NCBI GenBank assembly: GCA_046327755.1
Contig: JAXLXW010000012.1
Span: 76,198 to 140,197 of the forward strand
DNA length: 64,000 nt
Direction: 5' to 3'
From: SCN-70-22 sp046327755
Lineage (GTDB): Bacteria > Gemmatimonadota > Gemmatimonadetes > Gemmatimonadales > Gemmatimonadaceae
A program made the translations under genes and the position numbers. Within the stretch, counting starts at the first letter, position 1; the number at the start of each line of letters is the position of its first letter. The notes under the pieces were generated by a model. It saw nothing but the letters and a program-made list of their open reading frames with translations, searched no databases and was not told the origin of the DNA. Shown here piece by piece: positions 52,407 through 60,457 of the stretch.

Positions 52407-53291
52407 TCACGGCGTGAGAAACGCCGTCACAACCTCCAGAAAGCGTGCCGGCGCCTCGAGGTTCACCATGTGCCCGACGCCTGGAATGTCGACGCGCCGC
52501 ACGTGCGCCGCCTGCGCCTGGATGGCGCGCGCGACGTCGTGGATGAACGGGGTGTCGTCCGTGCCGACGACCAGCAGGATCGGGGCGCTCAGCTCCGCGA
52601 GCCGCCCCGCCGCCGGAGGCGCCGCTTCCACCTCGAGATCCTGATGGCGCACCATGCCGGCCCAGAACGGGGACTGCTCATCGACCCACCGCCGCACCCG
52701 CTGCGCGGTGACGGAGTCGCGCAGCGCCGTGCGGATGTAGGCGCTCTTGAGCCAGGCCCGCGCCACCGCGAGCGAGTCGTTCCGCTTCGCCGCCTCGCGC
52801 GCGACCGTGAGCCACGCGCTATCGCCATCCTCCGCCCAGCGCCCGCCGCTGATTCCCGGGGCGACGAGCACGAGACGGTCCACGCGCTCCGGATGTGCGA
52901 GCGCGAAGTCCATCGCGATGCGCCCGCCGAGTGAGAGTCCGACGAGCGAGGCGCGACGCAATTGCAGGGCGTCCATCAAGGCGAGCAGGTCGTGATGCGC
53001 CGCGAATGCCGTGTCTGCGGGTCCCGAGCGCCCGAAGCCTCGCGCGTCGTATCGAATGACGCGATGCGTGCGCTGGAGCGCGGCGAACTCCGCGTCCCAC
53101 ATGCGGCGGTCGAGGTTTCCGCCGTGAAGGAGGATCACCGGGCTCCCGGTGCCAGCGCTCTCGTAGAACAGCGTGCTGCCGGGGATGGGCACTCGGCCGG
53201 TGTCTGGCTTCGTCGCGGCGGGCAGAGCGGCGGGCTCGCGGGTGGCGGGCTGGCAGGCCGTGAGGAGGAGGATCAGGAGCAGGAGGCGCAT
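52407..53291 (-). CDS. alpha/beta-hydrolase lipoprotein
   Basis: A 294-residue protein with lipobox 'LLLTAC' (Cys about 13). The alpha/beta-hydrolase fold is complete: oxyanion loop 'VILLHGGNLDRRMW', nucleophile elbow 'GLSLGGRIAMDFA' (Ser about 118), acid in 'LLVVGTDDTPF' and His in 'PGVGHMVNLEAP'. The ATG at 53291 is just before the signal. It is probably an esterase acting outside the cytoplasm. Directly right of it the DNA becomes lower in GC and the gene style changes. Confidence 0.88.
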   Translation of the reverse strand: MRLLLLILLLTACQPATREPAALPAATKPDTGRVPIPGSTLFYESAGTGSPVILLHGGNLDRRMWDAEFAALQRTHRVIRYDARGFGRSGPADTAFAAHHDLLALMDALQLRRASLVGLSLGGRIAMDFALAHPERVDRLVLVAPGISGGRWAEDGDSAWLTVAREAAKRNDSLAVARAWLKSAYIRTALRDSVTAQRVRRWVDEQSPFWAGMVRHQDLEVEAAPPAAGRLAELSAPILLVVGTDDTPFIHDVARAIQAQAAHVRRVDIPGVGHMVNLEAPARFLEVVTAFLTP

Positions 53292-53453
53292 GTGAGCACT
53301 GTACCCAGCACTTCCTGATCGGGTCCGGGCAGGGGCGTGCCTAACGGTCAGCGCGTGACGAGCGCGGGATGCACGACAGTGCGCGCGTTGCACGCTCACC
53401 CGCGGGCGTCGGCCACAACCTGGCGCACGTCGCGTTGCGCGAAGCGCAAGACG

Positions 53454-53855
53454 TCACGCGTCCTTTCCCATGAATGGCTGCTGCCCCCACATCGCGATGT
53501 ACAGTCTTCGGAGGTTTGCTGGCACCAGTTTCCATCCCTCCTTCTTGATCGCCTGATCCTCAACGCCACGCATGAGAGTTTCCACGTAGGCCACATCGAT
53601 ACACTTCGCGGTGCGTTCGTCGCCGGCATCGAGGAGTCGAGACAACAGCTTGAGGTGCGCCTCGGCTCTTGCCGCATTGCGTTCGATCAGCGCGTCGGTC
53701 GTGCATTGTGAGAAGTGCTCGATCCAGATGTAGGGCGCGTCGTTCGGATCGAACCCCTCGCGGGTCATGCGTTCATCGATCGAGGAGGCGTCGTCGGGGA
53801 ACGATGCGCGAATGCTCATCATCACTCGACGAGCTGCGGCGAGCTCGTTGTTCAT
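53454..53855 (-). CDS. DUF7674-like protein of unknown function
   Basis: A 133-residue soluble protein with 'APYIWIEHFSQCTTDALI', 'HLKLLSRLLDAGDERTAKC', 'IDVAYVETLMRGVE' and 'LVPANLRRLYIAMWG'. The pattern resembles the DUF7674 family, small all-helical proteins found in mobile regions and sometimes thought of as immunity-type; I am not certain. It starts the lower-GC tract and has 'GTATACTGTACACGATCAG'-like AT-richer DNA just upstream (minus strand). It is followed, past its stop, by a GTTAGGC core that is not a convincing attC. Confidence 0.5.
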   Translation of the reverse strand: MNNELAAARRVMMSIRASFPDDASSIDERMTREGFDPNDAPYIWIEHFSQCTTDALIERNAARAEAHLKLLSRLLDAGDERTAKCIDVAYVETLMRGVEDQAIKKEGWKLVPANLRRLYIAMWGQQPFMGKDA

Positions 53856-54092
53856 GGCGTGAGTATACTGTACACGATCAGGTGCCGACGAGAGCCGTGA
53901 AGCGGTGGTGTGCCTGCAGCAGTCATATGTCGCCGCTCATTCACGGCGCACATTGGGCTACGATCGCCTCGATGACGACGTCACTACCGCCTGCTAGCAT
54001 GCTGACGTCCGCACTCGCGTACACGACCAATGGCCTCGATGATGACGACGCCTGATTGCCGCTCCCGCTAGCTTACCTCGCGGCGCGACGTC

Positions 54093-54773
54093 CTACCACG
54101 ATTTCAGTAGCGGCACGAAGTAGGAGACGATGATCCAGGCGACGGTCCCTCCGCTCGCAATGAACAGAACGCTAGACAGCGCCTGGACCTTTGCTGACGC
54201 CACGTCGGGAGTCGACGCAGCGAACCTCACCAGCGTTGTTAGCTGTCGATAGCTCTGGACAAGCAAGAAACTCGCGGACAAGAACGCGCCCTGACCGATA
54301 AAGTAGCTCGCAACTATCAACCCTGGAGCAGAGCCTCCTTTCGGTAACAGCACCGGCATCAACACGAAGTAGAACTGCTGCATGCCGACGAAGAGCGCTA
54401 CCACCGACGTCGTCGCAAGCACCATCGGCCCAACCACTGCAACGAGGCCCCCCATTGGACCGGGGATCTCTGAAAAGGGATTCCCGAGCGCCGGATGCGA
54501 GCGCAGCGCACTCTTCAGCGCATGCTGATCGGTCGACTCGTCTCTCGAAAGCGAGGCAAGCGCGAGCAGCGCTCGCAGCTGAGACCACGCAATTCCGGTC
54601 GCAACGATCCACAGCGCCGTGGACGCGTGAACTGGAGGGAGACCGAGAAGGAGCTTGCTCATGCTCTCGGGCGCGAACAGGTAACCCAGCGACACTCCTG
54701 TCGCGATGGGCAGCCCTCTGGTCGCTGCCAAGTTGACTGCCTCGACGCAACTCTCGGCTCGCTTGTGCTCCAC
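54093..54773 (-). CDS. multi-pass membrane protein, unknown function
   Basis: A 226-residue protein with five hydrophobic segments: 'GLPIATGVSLGYLFAP', 'ALWIVATGIAWSQLRALLAL', 'LVAVVGPMVLATTSVVALFVG', 'FYFVLMPVLLP ... LIVASYFIGQGAFLSASFLLV' and the final 'LSSVLFIASGGTVAWIIVSYF'. No family is recognised. It is in the lower-GC region, leftward like its neighbours, and ends in 'VPLLKSW'. I see no Shine-Dalgarno or attC close by. It may belong to the accessory region. Confidence 0.6.
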   Translation of the reverse strand: MEHKRAESCVEAVNLAATRGLPIATGVSLGYLFAPESMSKLLLGLPPVHASTALWIVATGIAWSQLRALLALASLSRDESTDQHALKSALRSHPALGNPFSEIPGPMGGLVAVVGPMVLATTSVVALFVGMQQFYFVLMPVLLPKGGSAPGLIVASYFIGQGAFLSASFLLVQSYRQLTTLVRFAASTPDVASAKVQALSSVLFIASGGTVAWIIVSYFVPLLKSW

Positions 54774-54910
54774 GTCTATCGTTCCTGGTTGATGGGCGCG
54801 ATTCGGCTACGGGCAAGCGTCAGCTGCTGCCGAACGAATCCGACCGAGCGCACCTCAGCTCGACCGACTACTGCGTGCGATGCTCCGCGGAGCAGCGGCA
54901 CGCCGCGAGC

Positions 54911-55903
54911 TCACACGAATTCCGGAGCGTCCGTGAGCCTCGAGCCGCTGATGGCAACGGCGTCACGCCTTTCTTTTGCGTAGCTCTTTGCTTGAGCCGC
55001 ACGTTCGACAATCTCGCGGTCTGTCAACTCCGAATCTGGCTCGACAATTACGCAGCCCACAGAAAGCGTGATCCCCTGGTCGACACCAATGAAGGGCGTG
55101 CCCGCGACCGAGCGCTGGACTTGCTTCAGAATCGTCGTGGCAGCCTCTCTGTCCGCATTCGGCATTAGGAGCACAAACTCATCGCCTCCATGGCGGTAGG
55201 CGGCACCGCGCCCATAGATCGCGCGCTCGATCGCACCCATCAGCGCAGGAAGGACGTCGCGATCAACCACGGGCTCACCCAAACGCGTATTAAGTGATTT
55301 GAAGTGATCCGCGTCGGCAAAGGCCACCGCCAGAGGTACGCGCCGCGTTTCGCACTCACACCGATGATAGGCGAGGTCCGTAGGTATCAGTGAGCTCGAA
55401 AGCAGAATGCGCGACTTTGGCTCGAACTCCCGCTCCGCAAGCGCGGGGACAGCGTCGATCCGCCTGACAGCTTCAGGCGTTAGAAACTCCGCGAGGGTGG
55501 GCATTGACACTCCCGCAGCATCACTAATCGCCGGGTGGGCTAGTAGCTGCGAGTGAGTCATGGTTCGCGACTCAACGCTCCCTGACAGCTCCGGACTAAT
55601 GAGCCCGGCGCGCACGCGATCGTTCTCAGTGGCGATTCGGCGACGCTGCCGTGTGAGAGCCGTCTTGATGACGGGGGCGTGTTCCGCAGATAGACGGATG
55701 GGCGCGTTGTTCAGATCACCAAGAGCTCGAAAGGCTTGTTCGATGGCCTGCCAGAGGACCGCCACGACTGTAGGTGAGGCAACGTCGTGGCCAATATGCT
55801 GCCGCAACTTCGCGACGACCACGTCAAGATTCTGCTTGCATTCCTCCAGCGCGCGATAGATACAAACCCTCTCGTCGCCCGTAAGCTCGATCGCGTCGTT
55901 CAT
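54911..55903 (-). CDS. GGDEF-domain protein (probable diguanylate cyclase)
   Basis: A 330-residue protein with an N-terminal helical part to about residue 165 that I cannot name, and a C-terminal GGDEF domain. The I-site-like and metal elements are 'AVAFADADHFKSLNTRLGE', with the two Asp of DxD in place, and the active-site motif 'YRHGGDEFVLLMPN' is intact. The protein should therefore make c-di-GMP or a related dinucleotide. It lacks any membrane sensor. It is in the lower-GC accessory region and on the same strand as the cassette genes, but no attC was found next to it. Confidence 0.85.
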   Translation of the reverse strand: MNDAIELTGDERVCIYRALEECKQNLDVVVAKLRQHIGHDVASPTVVAVLWQAIEQAFRALGDLNNAPIRLSAEHAPVIKTALTRQRRRIATENDRVRAGLISPELSGSVESRTMTHSQLLAHPAISDAAGVSMPTLAEFLTPEAVRRIDAVPALAEREFEPKSRILLSSSLIPTDLAYHRCECETRRVPLAVAFADADHFKSLNTRLGEPVVDRDVLPALMGAIERAIYGRGAAYRHGGDEFVLLMPNADREAATTILKQVQRSVAGTPFIGVDQGITLSVGCVIVEPDSELTDREIVERAAQAKSYAKERRDAVAISGSRLTDAPEFV

Positions 55904-55984
55904 GCTCGCGTCATCTCCTCATTTGTGCGCCGGCCATCGTTGATGCTGAGCTGCTGAAAAGGGCAATAGAGCGAGCGGAGCGAG

Positions 55985-56047
55985 CAAACGATCGATCGGC
56001 TGTCTGCTCCAGCGCGTCTTAAGCGGCGCGGTGCAAAGCGGTTGGCG
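55985..56047 (-). other. possible degenerate attC site after the HEPN-like gene
   Basis: The HEPN-like gene is followed by a stretch with an inner imperfect stem (TGCTCCAGCGC with GCGCGGTGCA). Its outer AAC and GTT bases ('CAAACG' and 'GGTTGG') are only loosely like attC cores. It would give the leftmost cassette its end, but the core matches are poor, so I hold it as a weak candidate only. Confidence 0.2.
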
Positions 56048-56048
56048 A

Positions 56049-56729
56049 CTAGTCAGGCAGCGGCACTGGTTTAGTTCCCCGCACGCGCTCGCCCGTGACC
56101 TTCGCCCGTGCGAGAGTTCGTCGAAGTCCACGGGGCATGCATTCCGCGAGCGCGAGGCAGGTACGCTCCGCGGTGGCGAACGCCCATTGCGCTACTTCCG
56201 GTTGCTGAACGACGAGCGCAGGGCCGAGCATGCGAACTAAGGGTTCTCGTTGCGGCACGATGCGCAGCGGTACTCGAGAGTGCAAGCGCTCGACGAGCGG
56301 TTGCCGTTTAGAACTCTCCAAGTCGTCGATGCTCAGGCGCTCAGGTCTGGAGTGCACGAGCGCGTTTCGCAGCTTGAGCAGCAGATCAAGATCTTGGTAC
56401 ATCGCATGACCAGTATCCCACGGCTCGGTTCGCAGGCAGCCGACGTACAGCTGGAGCTTCAGTGCAACCGATGCATTCCTTTGGTCGAGTTCTCCGGCAA
56501 GTCGAGCGAGAAGCCGGAGCTTACGTGGCATCTTGGATGATGACGAGCCGTGAAGTTCAAACTGCAGCTCCTCAAGCAACTCATTGATGAACCCCTCCAC
56601 GCTTGCCGCCGACATGATGATGGCGGCTATGCTCTTTAGTGGCTGTTTCTCGGCTTCGCGCGCCAGGTCGCGCGCGAGACGTATGATGTTGCCGTAGTGT
56701 GATACCAGTGCAGCGTTCCGAGTCATCAT
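56049..56729 (-). CDS. HEPN-like protein with an R-x4-H motif
   Basis: A 226-residue all-helical protein. It has 'LARDLAREAEKQPLKSIAAI', 'MSAASVEGFINELLEELQ' and then 'LDLLLKLRNALVHSRPERL', giving Arg121-Asn-x3-His126, the R(N)x4H signature of HEPN RNases and related nucleotide-binding proteins. Downstream 'LVERLHSRVPLRIVPQREPL' and 'ATAERTCLALAECMP' continue the helices. Its start lies only 10 bases after the R' core of the attC at 56740-56874, so it is in the cassette position. HEPN proteins act in toxin-antitoxin and defence systems; no partner gene is adjacent. Confidence 0.65.
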   Translation of the reverse strand: MMTRNAALVSHYGNIIRLARDLAREAEKQPLKSIAAIIMSAASVEGFINELLEELQFELHGSSSSKMPRKLRLLARLAGELDQRNASVALKLQLYVGCLRTEPWDTGHAMYQDLDLLLKLRNALVHSRPERLSIDDLESSKRQPLVERLHSRVPLRIVPQREPLVRMLGPALVVQQPEVAQWAFATAERTCLALAECMPRGLRRTLARAKVTGERVRGTKPVPLPD

Positions 56730-56739
56730 GGGGAGAGCG

Positions 56740-56874
56740 CTTTAACGTTAGCTTCTGCTGCGAGCGCCTCCATAAGAGGCGGTTGTGGGGCCTCGGCCAA
56801 CCTTACAGAAGATGAAGCCGAGGCCCCACAACCGCTGCACTAGCTGCGCTCGTCGGCAACAAGTGTCGTTATGG
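56740..56874 (-). other. attC recombination site (cassette of the NHL-like gene)
   Basis: It is bounded by CCATAAC (56868-56874) and GTTAAAG (56740-56746) on the minus strand. The arms are complementary along most of their length, and the inner stem is a long near-perfect inverted repeat (GGTTGTGGGGCCTCGG with its complement). It follows the stop of the 56890 gene by 15 bases. Confidence 0.7.
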
Positions 56875-56889
56875 CGCTGCGCGCAGAAG

Positions 56890-58059
56890 CTAGCGCCGTC
56901 CGAAGCGGAGTACGGTCATAGCTCCGGTCTCTGCGTCCGCGCCGATGCCGGCGATGGCGCCCAAGCGGAGCACAGGCGTGATGTCAGGCAGCAGGTATGC
57001 CGGGAGCTCAACAACGGTCTTGAAGCGACCGTCAGCTTCGAACACGTCAAACACTGTTCTCGCGTGACCATTGGGAACCCACCGCCGCACCCAGAGCAAA
57101 CCGTCCGGTGCCGCGAAGATGTTGCGGATCGGAGGATACATCTTCGGGAGTCGCAATGCCCACACGTCGTCCGGCACGCCAACCACTTGTGTGCGCGGGA
57201 CGCTCGAGACTGAATCCCGTCGAGCTCGTATCGCTTCAAGAGAATCGCGACGCTCGGCCGCTGGGATTCTCAGGGGCGGAACATCACGTCTGAACTCGCG
57301 AACCGTACGTCCCGCCCGGTCGACTTCGCGGATGAGGTACTCGCGCCCGCTCGTATACACGACAGTGCCACGCGGCGTCACGTCCCACGCCGGGATTCCG
57401 GCGAACGGTACGTGGTTCATCCCGCGCAGAAGCCGGCCCCCATTTGCAGACTCGCGCACCGACGCCCATGCGGGAGGAGTGCCCTCGATGAACGGAACGG
57501 GAATCGAATCGACCCGCTCACCGGCCGGGCTGAAAATCCACCACTGGCCCATTCTGGTGGTCAGGCCGCCTTGATTGAAGTTCGGGTAGTACAAGCGACC
57601 GCGCTCGTCAAAGCGAGAGGCGAGCATGGACAGCCAGTCGTTGAACGCACCCGCGTTGTAGCGAGTGTCATACCGTGTGAGCCTGCGCGTCTGAGGATCG
57701 GCGGCAAAACGCGTCACATGATTCTGGTCTCGCACATAGAGGTTGTTATCAGGTCCGATGGCAATGCCGGTCGGTGCATGGAACTCTCCGGGGCCTTGTC
57801 CGCGCCGTCCGATGCCTCGAGCGGACCTTCCCCGAGCGTCAAAAACCCAGAGCTTGTTCTCCGCGCGATCGGAGACGTACACGGTACCATTGGGATCCAT
57901 GGCGATACCGGACAAAACCCCGAGAGAATCAGCGGTCTCATGCGCGCCCTCGACCACAGACCAGAGCAACGCTAGGCGCGTTGTGTCCGCTCGCTGAGCG
58001 TGCAGGCCGGGGGCAGCAAGTGCGAGGGTGACGGCGGCAGCAGCAAGTGCGCGCATCAT
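56890..58059 (-). CDS. exported six-bladed beta-propeller (NHL-like) protein
   Basis: A 389-residue protein with a signal peptide ('ALAAAAVTLALAAPGLHAQ'). The body is a six-bladed propeller: 'LSGIAMDPNGTVYVSDRAEN', 'WVFDARGRSARGIGRRGQGP', 'GEFHAPTGIAIGPDNNLYV', then 'DVTPRGTVVYTSGREYLI' and 'RNIFAAPDGLLWVRRW'. NHL/SMP-30-like blades bind ligands or proteins; no catalytic residues are assignable. Its composition and signal are host-like and it is large for a cassette gene, yet it ends 15 bases before an attC and starts about 80 bases after the R' core of the one at 58139-58236. Confidence 0.8.
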   Translation of the reverse strand: MMRALAAAAVTLALAAPGLHAQRADTTRLALLWSVVEGAHETADSLGVLSGIAMDPNGTVYVSDRAENKLWVFDARGRSARGIGRRGQGPGEFHAPTGIAIGPDNNLYVRDQNHVTRFAADPQTRRLTRYDTRYNAGAFNDWLSMLASRFDERGRLYYPNFNQGGLTTRMGQWWIFSPAGERVDSIPVPFIEGTPPAWASVRESANGGRLLRGMNHVPFAGIPAWDVTPRGTVVYTSGREYLIREVDRAGRTVREFRRDVPPLRIPAAERRDSLEAIRARRDSVSSVPRTQVVGVPDDVWALRLPKMYPPIRNIFAAPDGLLWVRRWVPNGHARTVFDVFEADGRFKTVVELPAYLLPDITPVLRLGAIAGIGADAETGAMTVLRFGRR

Positions 58060-58138
58060 GACTCGAAGAGGGTTTTCGGTTGGACACCGATGCGGGCTTT
58101 GAGAGTTCCCTCTGAATGCGAAGACACCCGGCGAGTCG

Positions 58139-58236
58139 CCATAACGCCCCAGCTAAGCTGCGAGCGAGTCAAATAGGAGCGCGTGCGAAGCATGCGCCGT
58201 CAGAAGATCGCTCGTCAGCTTCAGCGTTCGTTAGCC
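58139..58236 (-). other. attC recombination site (cassette of the 58231 gene)
   Basis: GGCTAAC (58230-58236) and GTTATGG (58139-58145) bound it on the minus strand. The arms pair as 'AGCTGCGAGCGA' with 'AGCTGACGAGCGA'-like sequence. The TAA stop of the 58231 gene lies inside the first core, as is common in cassettes. Confidence 0.7.
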
Positions 58237-58833
58237 CGCAGGCGGTACAGCCCAGAATACTTCCCGATCTGCGGCGAGGAGTTCGCCGCGGACGAACTCA
58301 AGACCCGGCAGACCAAGTCGGAATGCGTACCAACCGTTCATCTCCCACACCTTGCCCGTCAACTCGTTCGGGGTCACTCGGTCGAAGATGATCCCGTCGA
58401 GCGCAAGCCGATGGGCGGGTGCTGTCTCATCGTAGTCATACAACGCGCGATCGAGCCGCCACGCTGCCCTGTCCTGCGCGCGGTCGGCCGCCCAGATCAT
58501 GGTGGCGTCGGCCACGAGCACGAAGTCCCGGCCCGGCACCGTGGCGGCAGCGTGGGCGTAGTCCCACGGCGTCCGTCGAATGAGAGAGCCAGACCGCGCG
58601 TTTACGACGTACCCTTGACCGCCGGCAATGATCAACATCGTGCGTCCGCCGTCGTCTGCGAACGGCACCACCGCGCAAAACGGGACGGGTTCAGAACTCC
58701 CGAAGACTCCGACCCACACGGCGCCTTCATCGTCCTCGAAACGCACCCACGCGTTCTTCCGAGCGGAGACGTCGAAGTGGCGCTCGACCACCGTGCCGGA
58801 GATCGGCGGCGTTGTCAGTAGTTCGACGTGCAT
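58231..58833 (-). CDS. cassette-encoded protein of unknown function
   Basis: A 200-residue beta-rich soluble protein. It has alternating strands such as 'NAWVRFEDDEGAVWVGVFG', 'MLIIAGGQGYVVNARSGSLI' and 'DFVLVADATMIWAADR', with a late 'VWEMNGWYAFRLGLPGLEFV'. This may be a propeller-like or barrel fold of three to four repeats; I do not recognise it. It starts 15 bases after the R' core of the attC at 58848-58945, and its TAA is inside the R'' core of the attC at 58139-58236, the compact form usual for integron cassettes. Confidence 0.72.
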   Translation of the reverse strand: MHVELLTTPPISGTVVERHFDVSARKNAWVRFEDDEGAVWVGVFGSSEPVPFCAVVPFADDGGRTMLIIAGGQGYVVNARSGSLIRRTPWDYAHAAATVPGRDFVLVADATMIWAADRAQDRAAWRLDRALYDYDETAPAHRLALDGIIFDRVTPNELTGKVWEMNGWYAFRLGLPGLEFVRGELLAADREVFWAVPPAG

Positions 58834-58847
58834 CAGAGTTCGTTGCG

Positions 58848-58945
58848 GGCTAACGCTCTAGCTCAGCTGCAGCGGAAGGAAATAGAGTGCGGCCGGAGGC
58901 CGCACGAATCAATAGTGCCCGCGTCGGCTCCAACGCCAGTTAGAT
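58848..58945 (-). other. attC recombination site (cassette of the DUF6602-like gene)
   Basis: It is bounded on the minus strand by ATCTAAC (58939-58945, a perfect RYYYAAC match) and GTTAGCC (58848-58854). The inner arms pair, with 'GGAGCCGACGCGGG' opposite the 'CAGCTGCAGCGG' strand, and a GC-rich inner hairpin (GCGGCC-x-GGCCGC) closes the loop. Confidence 0.75.
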
Positions 58946-59000
58946 GGCCGCGCGTTGAGATGAAAGGCGCTGCACAAGCGCACTTGTGCAACCAGCGCGA

Positions 59001-60290
59001 CTATCCCTGTTGTTCGATCCAGCGGACGAAACGCGGATCCGATTGATTCGCAGCGGCCATGCGGCCGTCAGGTAGGAAAACCGTTACGATGTTGTCCGCC
59101 AATGATCGAAGCCAACGCTGCTTGTCGAGCCACAGCAAGCCGGTGCCCAACAGCATCTCGATGTGCGCGTCGAGATCACCGACAGCTTCGAGTTCAGATC
59201 GAATCTCTGGGTCGTGCAGGTCGAGTACGCCTCCGCGGCGAGCCATGAATACAATCGTCGCTTGAAGATCGGGAGTGATCGGCGCTGGCTCCCATTTCGC
59301 ATTCGGATTCCAAGACTTGAGCTCAGTCTCACTTCGGTCAACGACCTCGTACATCCACCCACGGTGCTCGTGCCCATCGACCATCACGGAACCAACCCGA
59401 GCCAGCAACAGCGGATAGGTTGTCTCGATCGTCAGGTCGTCGCCGAGGAGAGTCGAAATCTCCGGGTTGAACGATTGAAGCCGGGTCCAAAGCACTTCAA
59501 GGAGGAGTGCGCCCGAACTCTCGTGAGCCGAGCCGAGACACGCCCATGCTTCTTTCTCGCCGATACGTGCGGCGAACGGCATGCCATTGAGCTTTACCAG
59601 CGCCAAATGGTTGCACAGAACCAGGTTTGGCAGATCAGCGGGACCGAATCCGCGGGTCGGCGGTGAACCAGGCGAGGGGCTGTTCAGTTCTAGATACTTG
59701 AGCAATGCTTCTCGAACACCACGCTCGGTCCGGAAGCCATCATAGCCGAGAACTATGCGGACTGGCCTCATCGCGTCGCTGATAAGCGAGTATGACACCA
59801 TCTCGTCGAATGACGACATACGGTCCAAATCAGCCTCAGATGTGGGCGCTTCAACTCCCAACACTAGGTGAAATGGCCCGCGTAGAGCCTGAACGAGCGC
59901 AGGCGTGTCGTCGGTCGGCTTTCCAACTGACTTCAGTCCATCGATTGCCGAACGTAGCTCCTCGCCAGTCAGCGTCTTTTTGACCTCGAAGACGGCGAGC
60001 ACTCGACGCTCCGGGTAAATGAAGTGACTCGTGTAGGGCAAGGGCTCGCCCTCGCCCTGCACGACCATCACGTCCATCTGTCCGCTCAACGTTCCGTCGC
60101 TATTGCGGACCTTTCCATCTACGACGCGAATGTCACAGCTCTCCGGAATAACCTGCCGAAGGAGTTCGCGCGAGAGCCCTTCGAACATGTCGCCGATCAT
60201 ACCCGCGTGACCCACATTCTCAATCTGCCGCAAGCGTGCCACTTCGCGGTCGCGCATGGCTTCAAAAAGTTCGGCAACGGTGCGGATCAT
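59001..60290 (-). CDS. DUF6602-like protein, predicted PD-(D/E)xK nuclease fold (cassette)
   Basis: A 429-residue soluble protein. Near the N-terminus are 'HAGMIGDMFEGLSRELLRQV', 'TLSGQMDVMVVQGEG' and 'RRVLAVFEVKKTL', giving Glu36, Asp73 and Glu102-x-Lys104, the spacing of a PD-(D/E)xK core as found in DUF6602 and restriction-like proteins. A long C-terminal part ('LPNLVLCNHLALVKLNGMPF', 'LLLEVLWTRLQSFNPEIS', 'WLRSLADNIVTVFLPDGRMA') is probably a specificity or helper domain. Such proteins are often in defence islands. The gene lies between the attC sites at 60320-60432 and 58848-58945, with no associated methyltransferase. Confidence 0.7.
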   Translation of the reverse strand: MIRTVAELFEAMRDREVARLRQIENVGHAGMIGDMFEGLSRELLRQVIPESCDIRVVDGKVRNSDGTLSGQMDVMVVQGEGEPLPYTSHFIYPERRVLAVFEVKKTLTGEELRSAIDGLKSVGKPTDDTPALVQALRGPFHLVLGVEAPTSEADLDRMSSFDEMVSYSLISDAMRPVRIVLGYDGFRTERGVREALLKYLELNSPSPGSPPTRGFGPADLPNLVLCNHLALVKLNGMPFAARIGEKEAWACLGSAHESSGALLLEVLWTRLQSFNPEISTLLGDDLTIETTYPLLLARVGSVMVDGHEHRGWMYEVVDRSETELKSWNPNAKWEPAPITPDLQATIVFMARRGGVLDLHDPEIRSELEAVGDLDAHIEMLLGTGLLWLDKQRWLRSLADNIVTVFLPDGRMAAANQSDPRFVRWIEQQG

Positions 60291-60319
60291 ACCAAAGCAA
60301 CATTGAATACGGACACGCT

Positions 60320-60432
60320 ATCTAACGCTATCGGTGTGCCGCGGCGGCTTATCAAAGGATGCCGCCGGCGAGCGGAGCGAGCAAGGGCGGCAATCCTTAG
60401 AGCCGCCGTCGTGCACCAATGCGAGGTTAGGT
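60320..60432 (-). other. attC recombination site (cassette of the 60458 gene)
   Basis: ACCTAAC (60426-60432) and GTTAGAT (60320-60326) are perfect core matches on the minus strand. The arms pair across 20 or more bases (for example 'ATTGGTGCACGACGGCGG' with 'ATCGGTGTGCCGCGGCGG'), leaving unpaired bases typical of attC. Confidence 0.8.
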
Positions 60433-60457
60433 GGCATCGTCGCACGACGCGGTCGCT

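Noticed and set aside
53339..53438. attC-like stretch after the DUF7674-like gene (GTTAGGC and GCGCAAC cores)
   Set aside because: The two arms do not pair convincingly. GTTAGGC is over-represented throughout the window, so a core match alone has little weight.
54774..54910. Possible attC between the GGDEF gene and the membrane protein gene
   Set aside because: I found no paired cores or complementary arms, so the array is not extended this far left.
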